From: an uncultured Lachnospiraceae bacterium
GTDB taxonomy: Bacteria > Bacillota > Clostridia > Lachnospirales > Lachnospiraceae
DNA: 64,000 nt
NCBI GenBank assembly: GCA_902779355.1
Contig: CACZBF010000003.1
Location: 147,043 to 211,042 of the forward strand
Reading direction: 5' to 3'
Below, piece by piece: positions 54,554-64,000 of the stretch. The stretch's first letter is position 1. Every line of letters starts with the position of its first letter. The notes under the pieces were generated by a model, which saw nothing but the letters and a program-made list of their open reading frames with translations, was not told where the DNA came from and ran no database searches. The translations under genes were made by a program, and so were the position numbers.

Positions 54554-55576
54554 ATGATGAAAGAAAAACTGGAAAAGCTCCGCGCGGAAGCGCTCGCAGA
54601 AATTGACTCTGCAAATACGCTCGACAACTTAAATGATCTGCGCGTGAAGTTACTCGGCAAAAAAGGAGAATTGACGGCGCTTTTAAAAAGCATGAAGGAG
54701 GTTCCGCCTGAGGAACGTCCTGCTTTTGGGCAGTTGGTCAATGATGCACGTGCCGCGATCGAGGAAAAGCTGGAGGCAGCCAAGAAGAAACTGTCAGACC
54801 GTTATATCATGGAGCGGATCAAAGAGGAGACGATCGATGTCACACTGCCGTCTGATCGCCGCATGATCGGCCACAGTCATCCCAATACGATCGCGCTGGA
54901 TCAGGTGGAAGAGATCTTTATCGGTATGGGATATGAAGTTGTCGAAGGTCCTGAAGTCGAGTTCGATTATTATAACTTCGAAGCGCTCAATATCCCTGCA
55001 AACCATCCTGCAAAGGACGAGCAGGACACGTTTTATATCAACGACAAGATCGTGCTGCGGACACAGACTTCTCCGGTGCAGGTACGCGTTATGGAGAGAG
55101 GCAAACTGCCGATCCGTATGATCGCCCCGGGAAGAGTTTTCCGTTCCGACGAAGTGGATGCGACACATTCCCCGTCTTTCCATCAGATCGAGGGCATGGT
55201 GATTGATAAGCATATCACGTTTGCGGATCTGAAGGGCACGCTTGCGGAGTTTGCGAGAAAGCTCTTCGGAGAGGATACTAAGGTGAAATTCCGGCCGCAT
55301 CATTTCCCGTTTACGGAGCCTTCTGCGGAGATGGATGTCAGCTGCTTTAAATGCGGCGGAAAGGGCTGCCGCTTCTGTAAAGGCGAGGGATGGATCGAGA
55401 TCCTCGGCTGCGGGATGGTACATCCGAAGGTGCTGAAAATGAGCGGGATCGATCCGGATGAATATTCCGGATTTGCATTCGGGATCGGACTGGAGCGAAT
55501 CACGCTGCTGAAGTATGAGATCGATGATATGCGGCTATTGTATGAGAATGACCTGCGGTTTTTGAACCAGTTTTAA
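54554..55576 (+). CDS. pheS: Phenylalanyl-tRNA synthetase alpha subunit
   Basis: Catalytic class II subunit that charges tRNA-Phe. 340 residues: an N-terminal coiled coil (binds tRNA), then motif 2 (LRTQTSPVQVRVM, GRVFRSDEVDATHSPSFHQIEGMV) and motif 3 (GIGLERITLLKYEIDDMR). A Cys-rich loop (CFKCGGKGCRFCKGEGW) is typical. Two adjacent ATGs (54554, 54557) follow AAGGAGA. It follows the 6S-like RNA and is 79 bases from pheT. Confidence 0.96.
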   Translation: MMKEKLEKLRAEALAEIDSANTLDNLNDLRVKLLGKKGELTALLKSMKEVPPEERPAFGQLVNDARAAIEEKLEAAKKKLSDRYIMERIKEETIDVTLPSDRRMIGHSHPNTIALDQVEEIFIGMGYEVVEGPEVEFDYYNFEALNIPANHPAKDEQDTFYINDKIVLRTQTSPVQVRVMERGKLPIRMIAPGRVFRSDEVDATHSPSFHQIEGMVIDKHITFADLKGTLAEFARKLFGEDTKVKFRPHHFPFTEPSAEMDVSCFKCGGKGCRFCKGEGWIEILGCGMVHPKVLKMSGIDPDEYSGFAFGIGLERITLLKYEIDDMRLLYENDLRFLNQF

Positions 55577-55655
55577 CAGAAAAGGTTTTGGCTGCAGATA
55601 AACAACATATGCCGGTTTCAAAGGATGCCGGCAACCGGAAAGGATAATAACAATC

Positions 55656-58109
55656 ATGGTAACTTCATTCAATTGGATCAAAGACCTGGTGCCGGGCCTT
55701 GCTGTTACGCCCGAAGAGTTTCGGGATGCAATGACACTCTCCGGATCAAAAGTAGAAACCATCACAACGCTTTCTGCGGATCTTGCAAAGATCGTGGTCG
55801 GACAGATCAAAACCATCGAGAAACACCCGGACGCGGATAAACTCGTGATCTGCCAGGTAGATATCGGGACAGACACGATCCAGATCGTGACTGGCGCGCC
55901 AAATGTCAAAGAAGGGCAGAAAGTCCCTGTGGTGTTGGATGGCGGAAGAGTGGCAGGTGGACATGACGGGACGAAGACCCCGGGCGGGATCAAAATCAAA
56001 AAGGGGAAGCTCCGCGGGGTAGAGTCCAATGGTATGCTTTGCTCGATCGAGGAGCTGGGATCGGATCGCAATCTTTTCCCGGATGCGCCCGAGGAAGGGA
56101 TCTATATTTTCCCAGAGGACACAGAGGTCGGTGCGGATGCAGTTGCTGTGCTCGGCTTGGACGATACCATCGTAGAATATGAGATCACAAGTAATCGCGT
56201 GGACTGCTTCTCGGTACTTGGGCTCGCAAGAGAAGCAGCAGCGACGTTTCAAAAGGAATTTTGTCCGCCCGAGACAAAAGAAACCGGTGTGGAAGGCGAT
56301 GTCAATGACTATATCTCGGTGGAAGTACAGGAACCATCGCTTTGCCCGCGCTATACCGCACGTGTCGTGAAAGACGTCAAACTTGCGCCTTCTCCCGCTT
56401 GGATGCAGAAACGCCTGCGTTCCCACGGGATCCGTCCGATCAATAACCTGGTTGATATTACAAACTACGTGATGGAAGAATACGGACAGCCGATGCATGC
56501 GTTTGACCTGGATACAATCGCAGGGAAAAAGATCATTGTAAAACGCGCGGTAGATGGACAGACATTCAAGACGCTGGACGGGCAGGAACGGACGCTCGAT
56601 TCCTCGGTGCTTACGATCAATGACGGGGAAAAGGCCGTTGCCTTGGCCGGGATCATGGGCGGTGAGAATTCCATGATCACCGATCAGGTGAAGACGATGC
56701 TCTTTGAATCTGCCTGCTTTGATGGGACCAATATCCGTCTTTCCAGCAAAAAGATCGGCCTGCGAACGGATTCGTCCTCTAAGTTCGAAAAAGGACTGGA
56801 TCCCGATAATGCGCTTGCTGCGATCAACCGTGCCTGCCAGCTTGTGGAAGAACTTGGCTGCGGTACCGTCGTGCGCGGGACGGTCGATGTGTATGCGAAA
56901 GGTCTGGAAGAGCACCATATTCCGTTTGACGCGGACTGGATCAATGCTTTTCTCGGGACTGAGATCCCGAAAGAGACGATGCTTTCATACCTCGCACGAC
57001 TTGACCTGAAATATGACGATGCAAAACAGGAAGTGGTCTGCCCGACCTGGCGGCAAGACCTTTTGGCACCGGCAGATATCGCTGAGGAGGTTGCAAGGTT
57101 TTACGGATACGACAAGATCCCGGTGACGCTGCCGAAAGGAGAAGCCACGATGGGTGGTATCTCTCCAAAGAGAAAACTCGAGCGTACCGCGCGTCGCGTT
57201 GCCGAATATTATGGATTCTCCCAGATCATGACATATTCGTTCGAAAGCCCGAAGGTTTTTGACAAACTCATGATCCCACCGCTTTCCAGTGAAGGAGAAA
57301 AAGACACTAAGGACCGGCTTGCAGTGCCGATCATGAATCCGCTCGGAGAAGATTTTTCCATCATGCGAACCATTTCCTTAAACGGAATGCTTGTCAGCCT
57401 TGCAACGAATGCAGCACGCCGTAATAAGAATGTGAGACTGTATGAACTTGGCAATATTTATCTACCGAAGGCTCTGCCGATGACGGATGAATTGCCGGAA
57501 GAACGCATGCAGTTTACCCTCGGCATGTACGGCGAAGGCGATTTCTTTACGATGAAGGGCGTCGTGGAAGAATTTTTGGAAAAAGCAGAAATCTCCGGAG
57601 AGCTTACCTTTACACCGGAGATGACAGACCGCGAAAGACCGTATCTCCATCCCGGGAGAAAAGCTGATATCCTATGCAAGAAACAGCGGATCGGGTTTAT
57701 TGGCGAGCTGCATCCGGTCGTGGCGGAGACTTATGAGATCAAGGAGCGTGTCGTGCTCGCAGTCTTAGATCTGCCTGCTGTGCTTTCCCTTCAGGACAAG
57801 GAAGGCAGGAAATATCGCAAATTGTCCAACTTCCCGCCGGTGACGAGAGATATCTCTCTTGTTGCGCCGAAATCCATTCTGGTCGGCGATATTGAGCGCG
57901 CGATCAAAGAGAAAGCCGGAGAGCACTTTGAGAGCGTTGTCTTATTTGACCTTTATGAAGGCGACCAGATTGAGGAGAACCATAAATCGGTCGCATTCTC
58001 CATCACCTTCCGCGGCAAGGATAAGACTCTTTCCGATGAGGAGATCACGGAAGCGATGGAGCGCGTGATGAAAAAACTGAAAGAAATGGGACTGGAGCTC
58101 CGATCATGA
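55656..58109 (+). CDS. pheT: Phenylalanyl-tRNA synthetase beta subunit
   Basis: Editing and tRNA-binding subunit of the alpha2beta2 enzyme. 817 residues with an N-terminal tRNA-binding domain ([13 protein letters not shown]), B3/B4 editing domain ([21 protein letters not shown]), B5 (YARY-type helix region), the core class II-like fold and a C-terminal FDX-ACB domain ([20 protein letters not shown]). Length is normal. GGAAAGGA lies upstream, and a GCCGG/CCGGC hairpin is in the gap from pheS. Confidence 0.96.
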   Translation: MVTSFNWIKDLVPGLAVTPEEFRDAMTLSGSKVETITTLSADLAKIVVGQIKTIEKHPDADKLVICQVDIGTDTIQIVTGAPNVKEGQKVPVVLDGGRVAGGHDGTKTPGGIKIKKGKLRGVESNGMLCSIEELGSDRNLFPDAPEEGIYIFPEDTEVGADAVAVLGLDDTIVEYEITSNRVDCFSVLGLAREAAATFQKEFCPPETKETGVEGDVNDYISVEVQEPSLCPRYTARVVKDVKLAPSPAWMQKRLRSHGIRPINNLVDITNYVMEEYGQPMHAFDLDTIAGKKIIVKRAVDGQTFKTLDGQERTLDSSVLTINDGEKAVALAGIMGGENSMITDQVKTMLFESACFDGTNIRLSSKKIGLRTDSSSKFEKGLDPDNALAAINRACQLVEELGCGTVVRGTVDVYAKGLEEHHIPFDADWINAFLGTEIPKETMLSYLARLDLKYDDAKQEVVCPTWRQDLLAPADIAEEVARFYGYDKIPVTLPKGEATMGGISPKRKLERTARRVAEYYGFSQIMTYSFESPKVFDKLMIPPLSSEGEKDTKDRLAVPIMNPLGEDFSIMRTISLNGMLVSLATNAARRNKNVRLYELGNIYLPKALPMTDELPEERMQFTLGMYGEGDFFTMKGVVEEFLEKAEISGELTFTPEMTDRERPYLHPGRKADILCKKQRIGFIGELHPVVAETYEIKERVVLAVLDLPAVLSLQDKEGRKYRKLSNFPPVTRDISLVAPKSILVGDIERAIKEKAGEHFESVVLFDLYEGDQIEENHKSVAFSITFRGKDKTLSDEEITEAMERVMKKLKEMGLELRS

Positions 58110-59143
58110 ATGAAAACCTCAAGGTTTCGGATTTTTACTATGACCTGCCGAAAGAACTGATCGCACAAGATCCACTAGCGGATCGCAGTGCATCGAGACT
58201 TCTGGTACTGGACAAAAAGAGCGGTGAGATTACGCATCGCTCTTTTTCTGATATCAAGGAATACCTGCAAGAGGGTGATTGCCTTGTGATCAACAACACA
58301 AAGGTCATTCCGGCACGCCTGCTCGGACAAAAAGAAACGACAAATGCGCAGGTTGAGGTGTTGCTTCTGAAACGGCTTTCTGACGATACCTGGGAGACGC
58401 TTGTCAGACCCGGAAAGAAATTGCGGGAAGGCGCGCGCGTCAGTTTTGGAGAGGGGATCCTAAAAGGCGAGATTGTAAAGGTACTCCCTGACGGGAATCG
58501 AGAGATTCGTTTCTTCTATGAGGGCATTTTTGAAGAAGTTTTAGACCGTCTCGGCGAAATGCCCCTGCCACCGTACATCACACATAAACTGCAGGACAAA
58601 GACCGCTATCAGACCGTCTATGCGAAACAGGAGGGGAGTGCTGCCGCTCCGACAGCAGGGCTGCATTTTACAAAGGAATTGCTTGCCGAGATCAAAGAAA
58701 TGGGCGTTTCTATTGCAGAAGTCACACTGCATGTCGGGCTCGGGACATTCCGCCCGGTGAAGGTCGAACTGATCGAAGACCATGAGATGCATACGGAAAG
58801 CTGCGAGATCACGGAAGAAACCGCAGCGCTGATCAATCGATGTAAAAAGGACGGCGGACGTATCTTTTGTGTCGGGACGACATCTGTACGGACTCTGGAA
58901 AGCATGTCTGATGAAAACGGACTTGTTCATGCCGGGCGCATGGACACGGGGATTTTTATATATCCGGGGTATCAGTTCAAAGCGCCTGATGCGATTATCA
59001 CAAACTTCCACCTGCCCGAATCCACGCTGCTGATGCTGGTTTCCGCTTTTGCAGGGAAAGATCGGGTTTTCCTTGCCTATGAGGAAGCAATCCGTGAACG
59101 CTATCGTTTTTTTAGCTTTGGGGATGCGATGTTGATAATTTGA
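58106..59143 (+). CDS. queA: S-adenosylmethionine:tRNA ribosyltransferase-isomerase
   Basis: Transfers the ribose of SAM to preQ1-tRNA to make epoxyqueuosine, the substrate of QueH (gene at 32.8 kb). 345 residues starting [30 protein letters not shown], with [37 protein letters not shown] and [19 protein letters not shown]. It overlaps pheT by 4 bases. tgt and the preQ1 synthesis genes are not here. Confidence 0.96.
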   Translation: MNENLKVSDFYYDLPKELIAQDPLADRSASRLLVLDKKSGEITHRSFSDIKEYLQEGDCLVINNTKVIPARLLGQKETTNAQVEVLLLKRLSDDTWETLVRPGKKLREGARVSFGEGILKGEIVKVLPDGNREIRFFYEGIFEEVLDRLGEMPLPPYITHKLQDKDRYQTVYAKQEGSAAAPTAGLHFTKELLAEIKEMGVSIAEVTLHVGLGTFRPVKVELIEDHEMHTESCEITEETAALINRCKKDGGRIFCVGTTSVRTLESMSDENGLVHAGRMDTGIFIYPGYQFKAPDAIITNFHLPESTLLMLVSAFAGKDRVFLAYEEAIRERYRFFSFGDAMLII

Positions 59144-59144
59144 T

Positions 59145-59173
59145 TTGCGCACGCGCGGCATATAGGGTACAAT
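59145..59173 (+). promoter_or_regulatory. Promoter of the PilZ/HD-GYP run
   Basis: TTGCGC (59145-59150), 17 bases, TACAAT (59168-59173), right after the queA stop. Confidence 0.55.
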
Positions 59174-59222
59174 ATAAGGGAGAGCGATTATTTGTCGTAT
59201 CAGCAGGAAGGAAATAAGAACA

Positions 59223-59564
59223 ATGGAAGAAAAACGCAGACATAAACGTCTGGATCTTGATGTTGCGATCCAGCTCGAACGGATTGATAAGGATGGCATT
59301 ACGACGCTCCGTTTTTTTCATGTGAACGTGCATGATATTTCGCGCTCCGGGCTTTCATTTGTAACAGAGCAGGAGATGGAAATCGGCACCTATTATGATA
59401 CCAAGATTCAGATCTGGACCAAGGAAGTCATTGACGCCGTGATCGAAATTGTTCGTCATGAAGATCTTCCGGACGGACGCAATAAATACGGCTGCGTTTT
59501 TATCGGTCTTTCTGACACAGATGCTCTGAAGATCGATATTTATCAGATTTTCAACGAGATCTGA
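59223..59564 (+). CDS. PilZ domain protein (c-di-GMP receptor)
   Basis: 113 residues, a single PilZ domain. Both c-di-GMP motifs are present: RRHKR (RxxxR, residues 5-9) at the start and DISRSGLSF (DxSxxG) about 30 residues later. No output domain, so it would act by binding a partner on c-di-GMP binding. AGGAAGGA precedes the ATG. It directly precedes an HD-GYP-like gene, which fits c-di-GMP signalling. Confidence 0.88.
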   Translation: MEEKRRHKRLDLDVAIQLERIDKDGITTLRFFHVNVHDISRSGLSFVTEQEMEIGTYYDTKIQIWTKEVIDAVIEIVRHEDLPDGRNKYGCVFIGLSDTDALKIDIYQIFNEI

Positions 59565-59599
59565 CCTTTCTTCTGCGGGGAAACAACAGGGGGTACTAC

Positions 59600-60517
59600 A
59601 TGATTGTTTTGGGCTTTATCCTGATGATCATCAATGTCTGCATCTGCATATACCTGTTTCATATCAAAAAGGATGTGCTGACAGACAGTAAACGAGATAA
59701 ATATCTGACGATCGTGCTGGAAGTGATCTTGGTGCTGATCTGCATCTTTTTCTGGTGGATCAGTACGAAGCCGTTTTTCAATCCGCTGATCGGTATCCTG
59801 CTTTCGGGGTCAAGCGCACTTGTGACTTTTATGATCTATTGGAACGCCTCGATCGTGGCAAGTGTCAAAGACAGGACACTCGATGTGTCAAAGGCTCTAG
59901 TCGGGATTCTGGATGCAGGAGATTCCAATCTGGACGGTCATTCGCTTCATGTCTGCAATCTGACGATGTTGATCTATGACTATCTGCCTTTGAAATACAA
60001 GGCGCAGATCAATGAGGAAAATCTCCGTTACGCATCGTTGTTCCATGACCTCGGGAAACTCGGAATTCCAGGCAAGATATTAAACAAACCCGGCAAGCTC
60101 GAGGGTGAGGAATGGAAGTCCATGAAACGGCATCCTGAGATCGGCGTCATGATCCTTAGCCCGATTAAATCCTTTGATGCCGTTTCCGATTGGATTCTTT
60201 ATCATCATGAACGGATCGACGGCACCGGTTATCATCAGCTGAAAGGAGAGGAGATCCCTCTCGCAGCAAGGATCATAGCCGTTGCAGATACCTATTCGGC
60301 AGTGTTCATGGCACGCTCCTATAAAGCCAGCCGGACATATGAAGACTGCATCATGGTGCTGAAACTGGCCGCAGGAACACAGCTTGATTCCGAGATTGTT
60401 GATATTTTCTGCGATATCCCAATGGAGCGTGTGGAAGCATGCGCGGAGGATGTACGTAAGCAGATGAGAAGTTACCTGAAAGCAGATTTCCGTGAAAATA
60501 AAGTCTTGAATATTTAA
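59600..60517 (+). CDS. Membrane HD-GYP-like phosphodiesterase
   Basis: 305 residues. Three hydrophobic segments span about residues 1-80. The HD domain follows: SLFHDLGKLGIPGKILNKPG (HD near 148), RHPEIGVMIL, HHERIDGTGYH (about 202-212) and ARIIAVADTYSAV. Metal-binding residues are all present, but GYP reads GYH and the usual DAM/DAL after ADTY reads SAV. It would cleave c-di-GMP or a similar nucleotide; activity is uncertain. It follows the PilZ gene by 35 bases. Confidence 0.83.
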   Translation: MIVLGFILMIINVCICIYLFHIKKDVLTDSKRDKYLTIVLEVILVLICIFFWWISTKPFFNPLIGILLSGSSALVTFMIYWNASIVASVKDRTLDVSKALVGILDAGDSNLDGHSLHVCNLTMLIYDYLPLKYKAQINEENLRYASLFHDLGKLGIPGKILNKPGKLEGEEWKSMKRHPEIGVMILSPIKSFDAVSDWILYHHERIDGTGYHQLKGEEIPLAARIIAVADTYSAVFMARSYKASRTYEDCIMVLKLAAGTQLDSEIVDIFCDIPMERVEACAEDVRKQMRSYLKADFRENKVLNI

Positions 60518-60533
60518 AAGGGGAGGTTTGATC

Positions 60534-61559
60534 ATGAAAAAATGGATTTCCACAATTCTTGCAGTGACGATGGGGCTAACTTTGTTGGTGGGTTGTGCCG
60601 TTGACAATGGATCGAACCCAGGCTATTCGAAAGAAGGGGTCAAAGACCTGACTTTAAAGATTGGTGTTTCGACCGGAGAGCAGGATCCGAGGAATATTGC
60701 GGCACAGCGTTTTGCTAAAGAAGTCGAGGAAAAAAGCGGCGGTGCGATCAAAGCTGTTGTTTATCCGTCCGGTCAGCTCGGCGGCGATGCGGATATGATC
60801 GATGCGGTTGCGATGGGTTCCAACAAACTTGATATCGTCATCTCGGATGCATCGAATTTCGCTACCTACGAACCCAAGATGGGGATCTCTGCACTGCCGT
60901 TTCTGTTCGAGGACTTTGAAACAGCGTGGGAGTTTATGGACAGTGATATTGAGGCGCAGGCCGAAGCATTGCTGTTAGATGACAATATGCGTGTACTTGC
61001 GCATTACTGTAACGGTTTCCGTTGCATGACGAATTCAGTACACCCGATCGAAACTCCGGACGATATGAAAGGGCTTCTCATCCGTACACCGGAGAACCCC
61101 GTCATCATGGCAACGATCAATGCACTGGGTGCAAACGCGCAACCGCTGCCGTTCTCGGAACTATATGCGGCTCTGCGGCAGGGGACTTATGACGGACAGG
61201 AGAATCCGATCCCTGTTATTTACAACAACAATCTGTATGAAGTACAGGACTATCTTTCCATAACGAACCACATCTATTCCGGTATGTGCTTTACGATCGC
61301 AGAATCGACCTGGGAGAAGCTTTCTCAGGAACAGCAGGACATTGTGAGGACTGCAGCCCTGAATTCCGCAGATGCGGATCGCAAAAGCAATCGAGCGCAG
61401 ACGGAGTCGTTGATCAGTGAATTGGAAAAGAACAATATGATCATCAATGAACCGGATCTTGAGCCTTTTGTGGAGGCGACGCAGAGTGTCATCACGAGCA
61501 ATGCCTCTGTTTACGGAGATCTGATGACAGAGCTGGATGAATGGAGGGCCGCTCATTGA
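60534..61559 (+). CDS. TRAP-type solute-binding lipoprotein (DctP family)
   Basis: 341 residues: lipoprotein signal (LLVGC, Cys about 21) then the DctP fold: LKIGVSTGEQDPRNIAAQRF, VYPSGQLGGDADMIDAVAMG, FLFEDFETAWEFMDS, GLLIRTPENPVIMATINALG (the Arg that binds the ligand carboxylate), LPFSELYAALRQGTYDGQENP. Such proteins deliver carboxylic acids to a TRAP permease. No permease gene follows. GGGGAGG precedes ATG 60534. It overlaps the next gene by 4 bases. Confidence 0.88.
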   Translation: MKKWISTILAVTMGLTLLVGCAVDNGSNPGYSKEGVKDLTLKIGVSTGEQDPRNIAAQRFAKEVEEKSGGAIKAVVYPSGQLGGDADMIDAVAMGSNKLDIVISDASNFATYEPKMGISALPFLFEDFETAWEFMDSDIEAQAEALLLDDNMRVLAHYCNGFRCMTNSVHPIETPDDMKGLLIRTPENPVIMATINALGANAQPLPFSELYAALRQGTYDGQENPIPVIYNNNLYEVQDYLSITNHIYSGMCFTIAESTWEKLSQEQQDIVRTAALNSADADRKSNRAQTESLISELEKNNMIINEPDLEPFVEATQSVITSNASVYGDLMTELDEWRAAH

Positions 61560-62797
61560 AGCAACTGCCGCGAAAACTCATCTCGATCGTGCTGATTATT
61601 TGCATGGGGATGTCTTTTGCCGCTTGCGCAGAACTCGCGCCGCGCGAAAACAATCGGCATCTTCCGACGATGACGCTGGCGCTTCGATCCGGCACTTATG
61701 CCGACGTTCTTGTTTCCTGCCTTCCGAAATTTGAAGAGGAACATGGCATATTTTGTGAAGTATTGGAGCTTTCCGAGGACGAACTTCATAACCGCGTTTT
61801 GGAGGATGCGGCAAATGAATCGGGGCTATATGATCTTTGCATGGTGGATGGTTCCTGGATGGCGCAGTATGCTGCAAATGACGTATTGGCTGATCTTTCT
61901 GATCTTGGTTATTCTCTTGATCCCGATATCATCCCCGCAACAACCGAAATCTGCTATCATAACGGCGATGTCTATCTGGCACCTTATTACGGCAATGTAA
62001 CGGTTTTGCTCTACAACAAAGCATTGATCGAGGAGGCAGGCTATCAGTCTGAAGAAATCGATTCCTTACAGGACATCTATGATATCTGCACTAAAACAGA
62101 AGCCGGCGGAAATTATGGCTTTATGTATCGTGGTGATACGCCGAACAATGTCGTAGTTGATTTTTTGCCAATCCTGCTTTCTTTCGGTGGATGGGTGGTA
62201 GACGAAGAGAATCGTCCCACTGTCGACACCCCTGCTTTTCATCAAGCCATGGATTTCTATTTACAACTTATCGAGACCGGTACTGCCACAGAAAAGGACC
62301 AGGTCATCATGGCGATCGCAAACAAAGCGGCAGCGATGGGGATTGGATGGCCCGGATGGTATAAGCCGGAGGATGGGTCCTCTGCCGATTATATTGCACT
62401 GAGCGGCAAGGCCTCCGACAACGCCCCTGAGCACAACGCCAATGTCTATGGCATCTGGGCAATCGGCATCCCGGAGAACAGCCAAAATAAGGAACTTGCG
62501 GCAGAACTCTTAACCTATCTGATGGATCCGGAAGTACAAAAAAAGACAGTTTCATCAGGCGGCGTACCATGTCGTTACTCCAGTTTACAGGATCCAAAAG
62601 TGCTTGAGAGTTTTCCGCAATATGAAGAGGTCTGTGATGCTCTTGAAAACGGCGTTTATCGACCGATCATGGAAGAGTGGAGTGATTTTTGCAAGATCCT
62701 CGGCGCTGAAATGAAAGAGATCATGGATGGACGTAAGAGTGTAGATGACGGTCTTGCGGATGCGCAAACAAAACTAGAGGAAATGCTGGGACAATGA
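61556..62797 (+). CDS. ABC-type extracellular solute-binding lipoprotein (family 1)
   Basis: 413 residues with a lipoprotein signal (lipobox SFAAC) and the sugar-binding family-1 fold: KFEEEHGIFCEVLEL, LYDLCMVDGSWMAQYAANDVLADL, YLAPYYGNVTVLLYNKALIEEAGYQ, AAMGIGWPGW, YGIWAIGIPENSQNKELAAELLTYL. Normally it serves an ABC sugar importer, but no permease follows. The likely start is TTG 61556, with GGAGGG 8 bases before; an ATG at 61541 in frame lies inside the preceding gene. Being a different transporter class from its neighbour is odd. Its stop overlaps tyrA by 4 bases. Confidence 0.82.
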   Translation: MKQLPRKLISIVLIICMGMSFAACAELAPRENNRHLPTMTLALRSGTYADVLVSCLPKFEEEHGIFCEVLELSEDELHNRVLEDAANESGLYDLCMVDGSWMAQYAANDVLADLSDLGYSLDPDIIPATTEICYHNGDVYLAPYYGNVTVLLYNKALIEEAGYQSEEIDSLQDIYDICTKTEAGGNYGFMYRGDTPNNVVVDFLPILLSFGGWVVDEENRPTVDTPAFHQAMDFYLQLIETGTATEKDQVIMAIANKAAAMGIGWPGWYKPEDGSSADYIALSGKASDNAPEHNANVYGIWAIGIPENSQNKELAAELLTYLMDPEVQKKTVSSGGVPCRYSSLQDPKVLESFPQYEEVCDALENGVYRPIMEEWSDFCKILGAEMKEIMDGRKSVDDGLADAQTKLEEMLGQ

Positions 62798-63888
62798 GTA
62801 ACATGAAGATCGGATTTTTCGGTTTGGGACTGATCGGCGGTTCCCTTGCAAAAGCAATCAAAGAAAGGCATCCGGAGATCGAGATGGTTGCGACAAGCGG
62901 CCATCTCGAAACTGTTCAGGAGGCATATACTGCAGGCGTGATCACAAATCAGGCGCTTCTGACTCCACAGGAGCTTGCGACATGCGATCTGGTCTTTCTT
63001 TGTGCACCCGTCAGCAGGAATCTGGAATATCTGAAGGAACTTTCGCCTTTCCTCGGATCCGAAACCATTCTGACCGATGTCGGCAGTGTAAAAGGATCCA
63101 TGCACGAGGCTGCTGTGTCCCTTTCCCTGACGGATCGCTTTATCGGCGGTCATCCCATGACGGGATCCGAAAAAACAGGCTTTTCCAATGCAGATGCAAT
63201 CCTCCTCGAAAATGCTTATTATCTGCTTGCGCCGGAAGACGACGTGCCGGAAGATACGGTACAGCGTTTTGTCAATTTTATCGCATCTCTCGGTGCATTA
63301 CCGCTTGTCCTTGATCCGAACGAACATGACAGAATCACGGCAGCGGTGAGCCATCTTCCCCATGTCCTTGCATCCACGCTGGTGAATCTACTGGCGCGGA
63401 TCGACGGAAATGAAGAGATCGGAAAACGGATCGCCGCCGGCGGCTTTCGTGATATCACACGTATCGCATCTTCCTCGCCTGCGATGTGGGAGTCCATCTG
63501 CCTCGAAAACCGGCAGGAGATTTTGCATCTCATCGTAGAACTGGAAGCGGAACTGCAGGAGATCAAAGGCCAGATTTCCGTCGGAGACGCCACAGGGATT
63601 CGTGAATTCTTTACCTCTGCAAAAAACTATCGCGACTCTCTGTCCGTACGCACCAGCAAAAATGCAACCGTTCACGAGTTATACAGCGAACTTTCGGATC
63701 GCGAGGGCCAGATTGCCAGGGTAACCTCTCTTCTTGCCAATGCCCATATCAATCTGAAAAATATCGGTATCCTGCACAATCGCGAGTTTGAACACGGTGT
63801 ACTTCACATCGAATTTTACAATGCCGAGGCCGTCTCCCGGGCGCACCGCTGCCTCACAGATGCCGGCTACACCATCTACAGAAGATAA
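62794..63888 (+). CDS. tyrA: Prephenate dehydrogenase
   Basis: NAD-dependent oxidative decarboxylation of prephenate, the tyrosine branch. 364 residues: Rossmann motif GFFGLGLIGGSLAKAIKE, LCAPVSRN, TDVGSVKGSM, GGHPMTGSEKTGF, AVSHLPHVLAS, FRDITRIASSSPAMWESI, and a C-terminal ACT domain (from about 300, HINLKNIGILHNREFEHGVL) for feedback by tyrosine. It overlaps the solute-binding gene by 4 bases, so the two are co-translated, an unusual pairing. Confidence 0.94.
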   Translation: MSNMKIGFFGLGLIGGSLAKAIKERHPEIEMVATSGHLETVQEAYTAGVITNQALLTPQELATCDLVFLCAPVSRNLEYLKELSPFLGSETILTDVGSVKGSMHEAAVSLSLTDRFIGGHPMTGSEKTGFSNADAILLENAYYLLAPEDDVPEDTVQRFVNFIASLGALPLVLDPNEHDRITAAVSHLPHVLASTLVNLLARIDGNEEIGKRIAAGGFRDITRIASSSPAMWESICLENRQEILHLIVELEAELQEIKGQISVGDATGIREFFTSAKNYRDSLSVRTSKNATVHELYSELSDREGQIARVTSLLANAHINLKNIGILHNREFEHGVLHIEFYNAEAVSRAHRCLTDAGYTIYRR

Positions 63889-63905
63889 ACGGCAGTTTAA
63901 TATGG

Positions 63906-64000
63906 CTACCCATACGGTCGTCCTCTGTATGTCACAAGCCCAACGGTCTGCAAATGCTCGCTCGATGTGCTCCTAATCAGATTTTGCAAGGCGTTTTATT
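63906..64000 (-). CDS. Possible partial ORF at the right edge (minus strand)
   Basis: On the minus strand a frame is open from the window edge to a stop at 63906-63908, about 30 codons, ending SSEHLQTVGLVTYRGRPYG. It converges with tyrA. It may be the end of an unrecognised gene or a chance frame in an untranslated stretch; the plus-strand reading (ATG 63903) is no better. Confidence 0.25.

Overview
The window looks like a chromosomal segment of a Gram-positive, low-to-mid GC Clostridia member, most likely in or near Lachnospiraceae. The evidence is the gene content: IreB, RuvX and a DUF1292 protein in a row; RNase J; an Asp23/Gls24 protein; the nusB-xseAB-polyprenyl synthase-dxs-tlyA-nadK-recN cluster; QueH; a DUF5688 protein; a CheY/CheX-like pair; many lipoproteins; and strong AGGAGG-type ribosome binding sites. 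Most of the window is housekeeping sequence. I saw no phage, insertion sequence, CRISPR array or resistance island.

Layout. 1-2.6 kb: the end of an unrecognised gene, a histidine phosphatase, a TrmH/SpoU RNA methyltransferase behind a structured leader, and RNase HI. 2.7-4.4 kb: a short Gln-rich ORF broken by TAG, a lipoprotein esterase and a small ORF directly after its stop. 4.4-15.3 kb: alaS, a sugar kinase, ireB-ruvX-DUF1292, rnjA, a short MltG-like protein, an O-methyltransferase, a U32 peptidase-family protein, a lactonase and a HAD phosphatase. 15.4-16.9 kb: tRNA-Arg(CCG) and an SH3-domain surface protein. 16.9-30.2 kb: a pseudouridine synthase, ligA, then the long Asp23-nusB-xseAB-isoprenoid-tlyA-nadK-recN-glgA run. 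30.3-36 kb: a DUF5688 protein, a YdcF-family protein, tRNA-Thr(CGT), queH, argH, asd. 36-42.2 kb: a degenerate ATPase/DUF234 protein, topB, a hexapeptide-repeat protein and a cell-wall amidase. 42.2-48.6 kb: amino-acid biosynthesis (ilvN, ilvC, leuC, leuD, thrC) with an HU gene and a divergent AP2-like protein. 48.6-49.7 kb: a short lipoprotein, an orphan double-glycine leader peptide and a small membrane protein. 49.7-54.3 kb: citrate synthase, the CheY/CheX-like pair, pckA. 54.3-59.1 kb: a probable 6S RNA, pheS, pheT, queA. 59.1-64 kb: PilZ and HD-GYP-like proteins, two solute-binding lipoproteins of different transporter classes, and tyrA.

How it fits together. Branched-chain, threonine, arginine and tyrosine pathway genes are scattered between information-processing genes rather than collected in single operons; the large acetolactate synthase subunit, leuA and leuB are not here. 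The least ordinary parts are: the orphan peptide at 48989-49174 with its own promoter and a Gly-Gly leader, but a core without Cys, Ser or Thr; two genes (ydcF-like and ilvN) whose near-consensus promoters place the transcript start at the ATG; a protein coupled to topB that has lost both its P-loop and nuclease signatures; a three-way-junction RNA fold between ilvC and the HU gene; and a c-di-GMP-type pair next to two permease-less binding lipoproteins. Everything here was read by eye; family names rest on remembered motifs and no database was searched.
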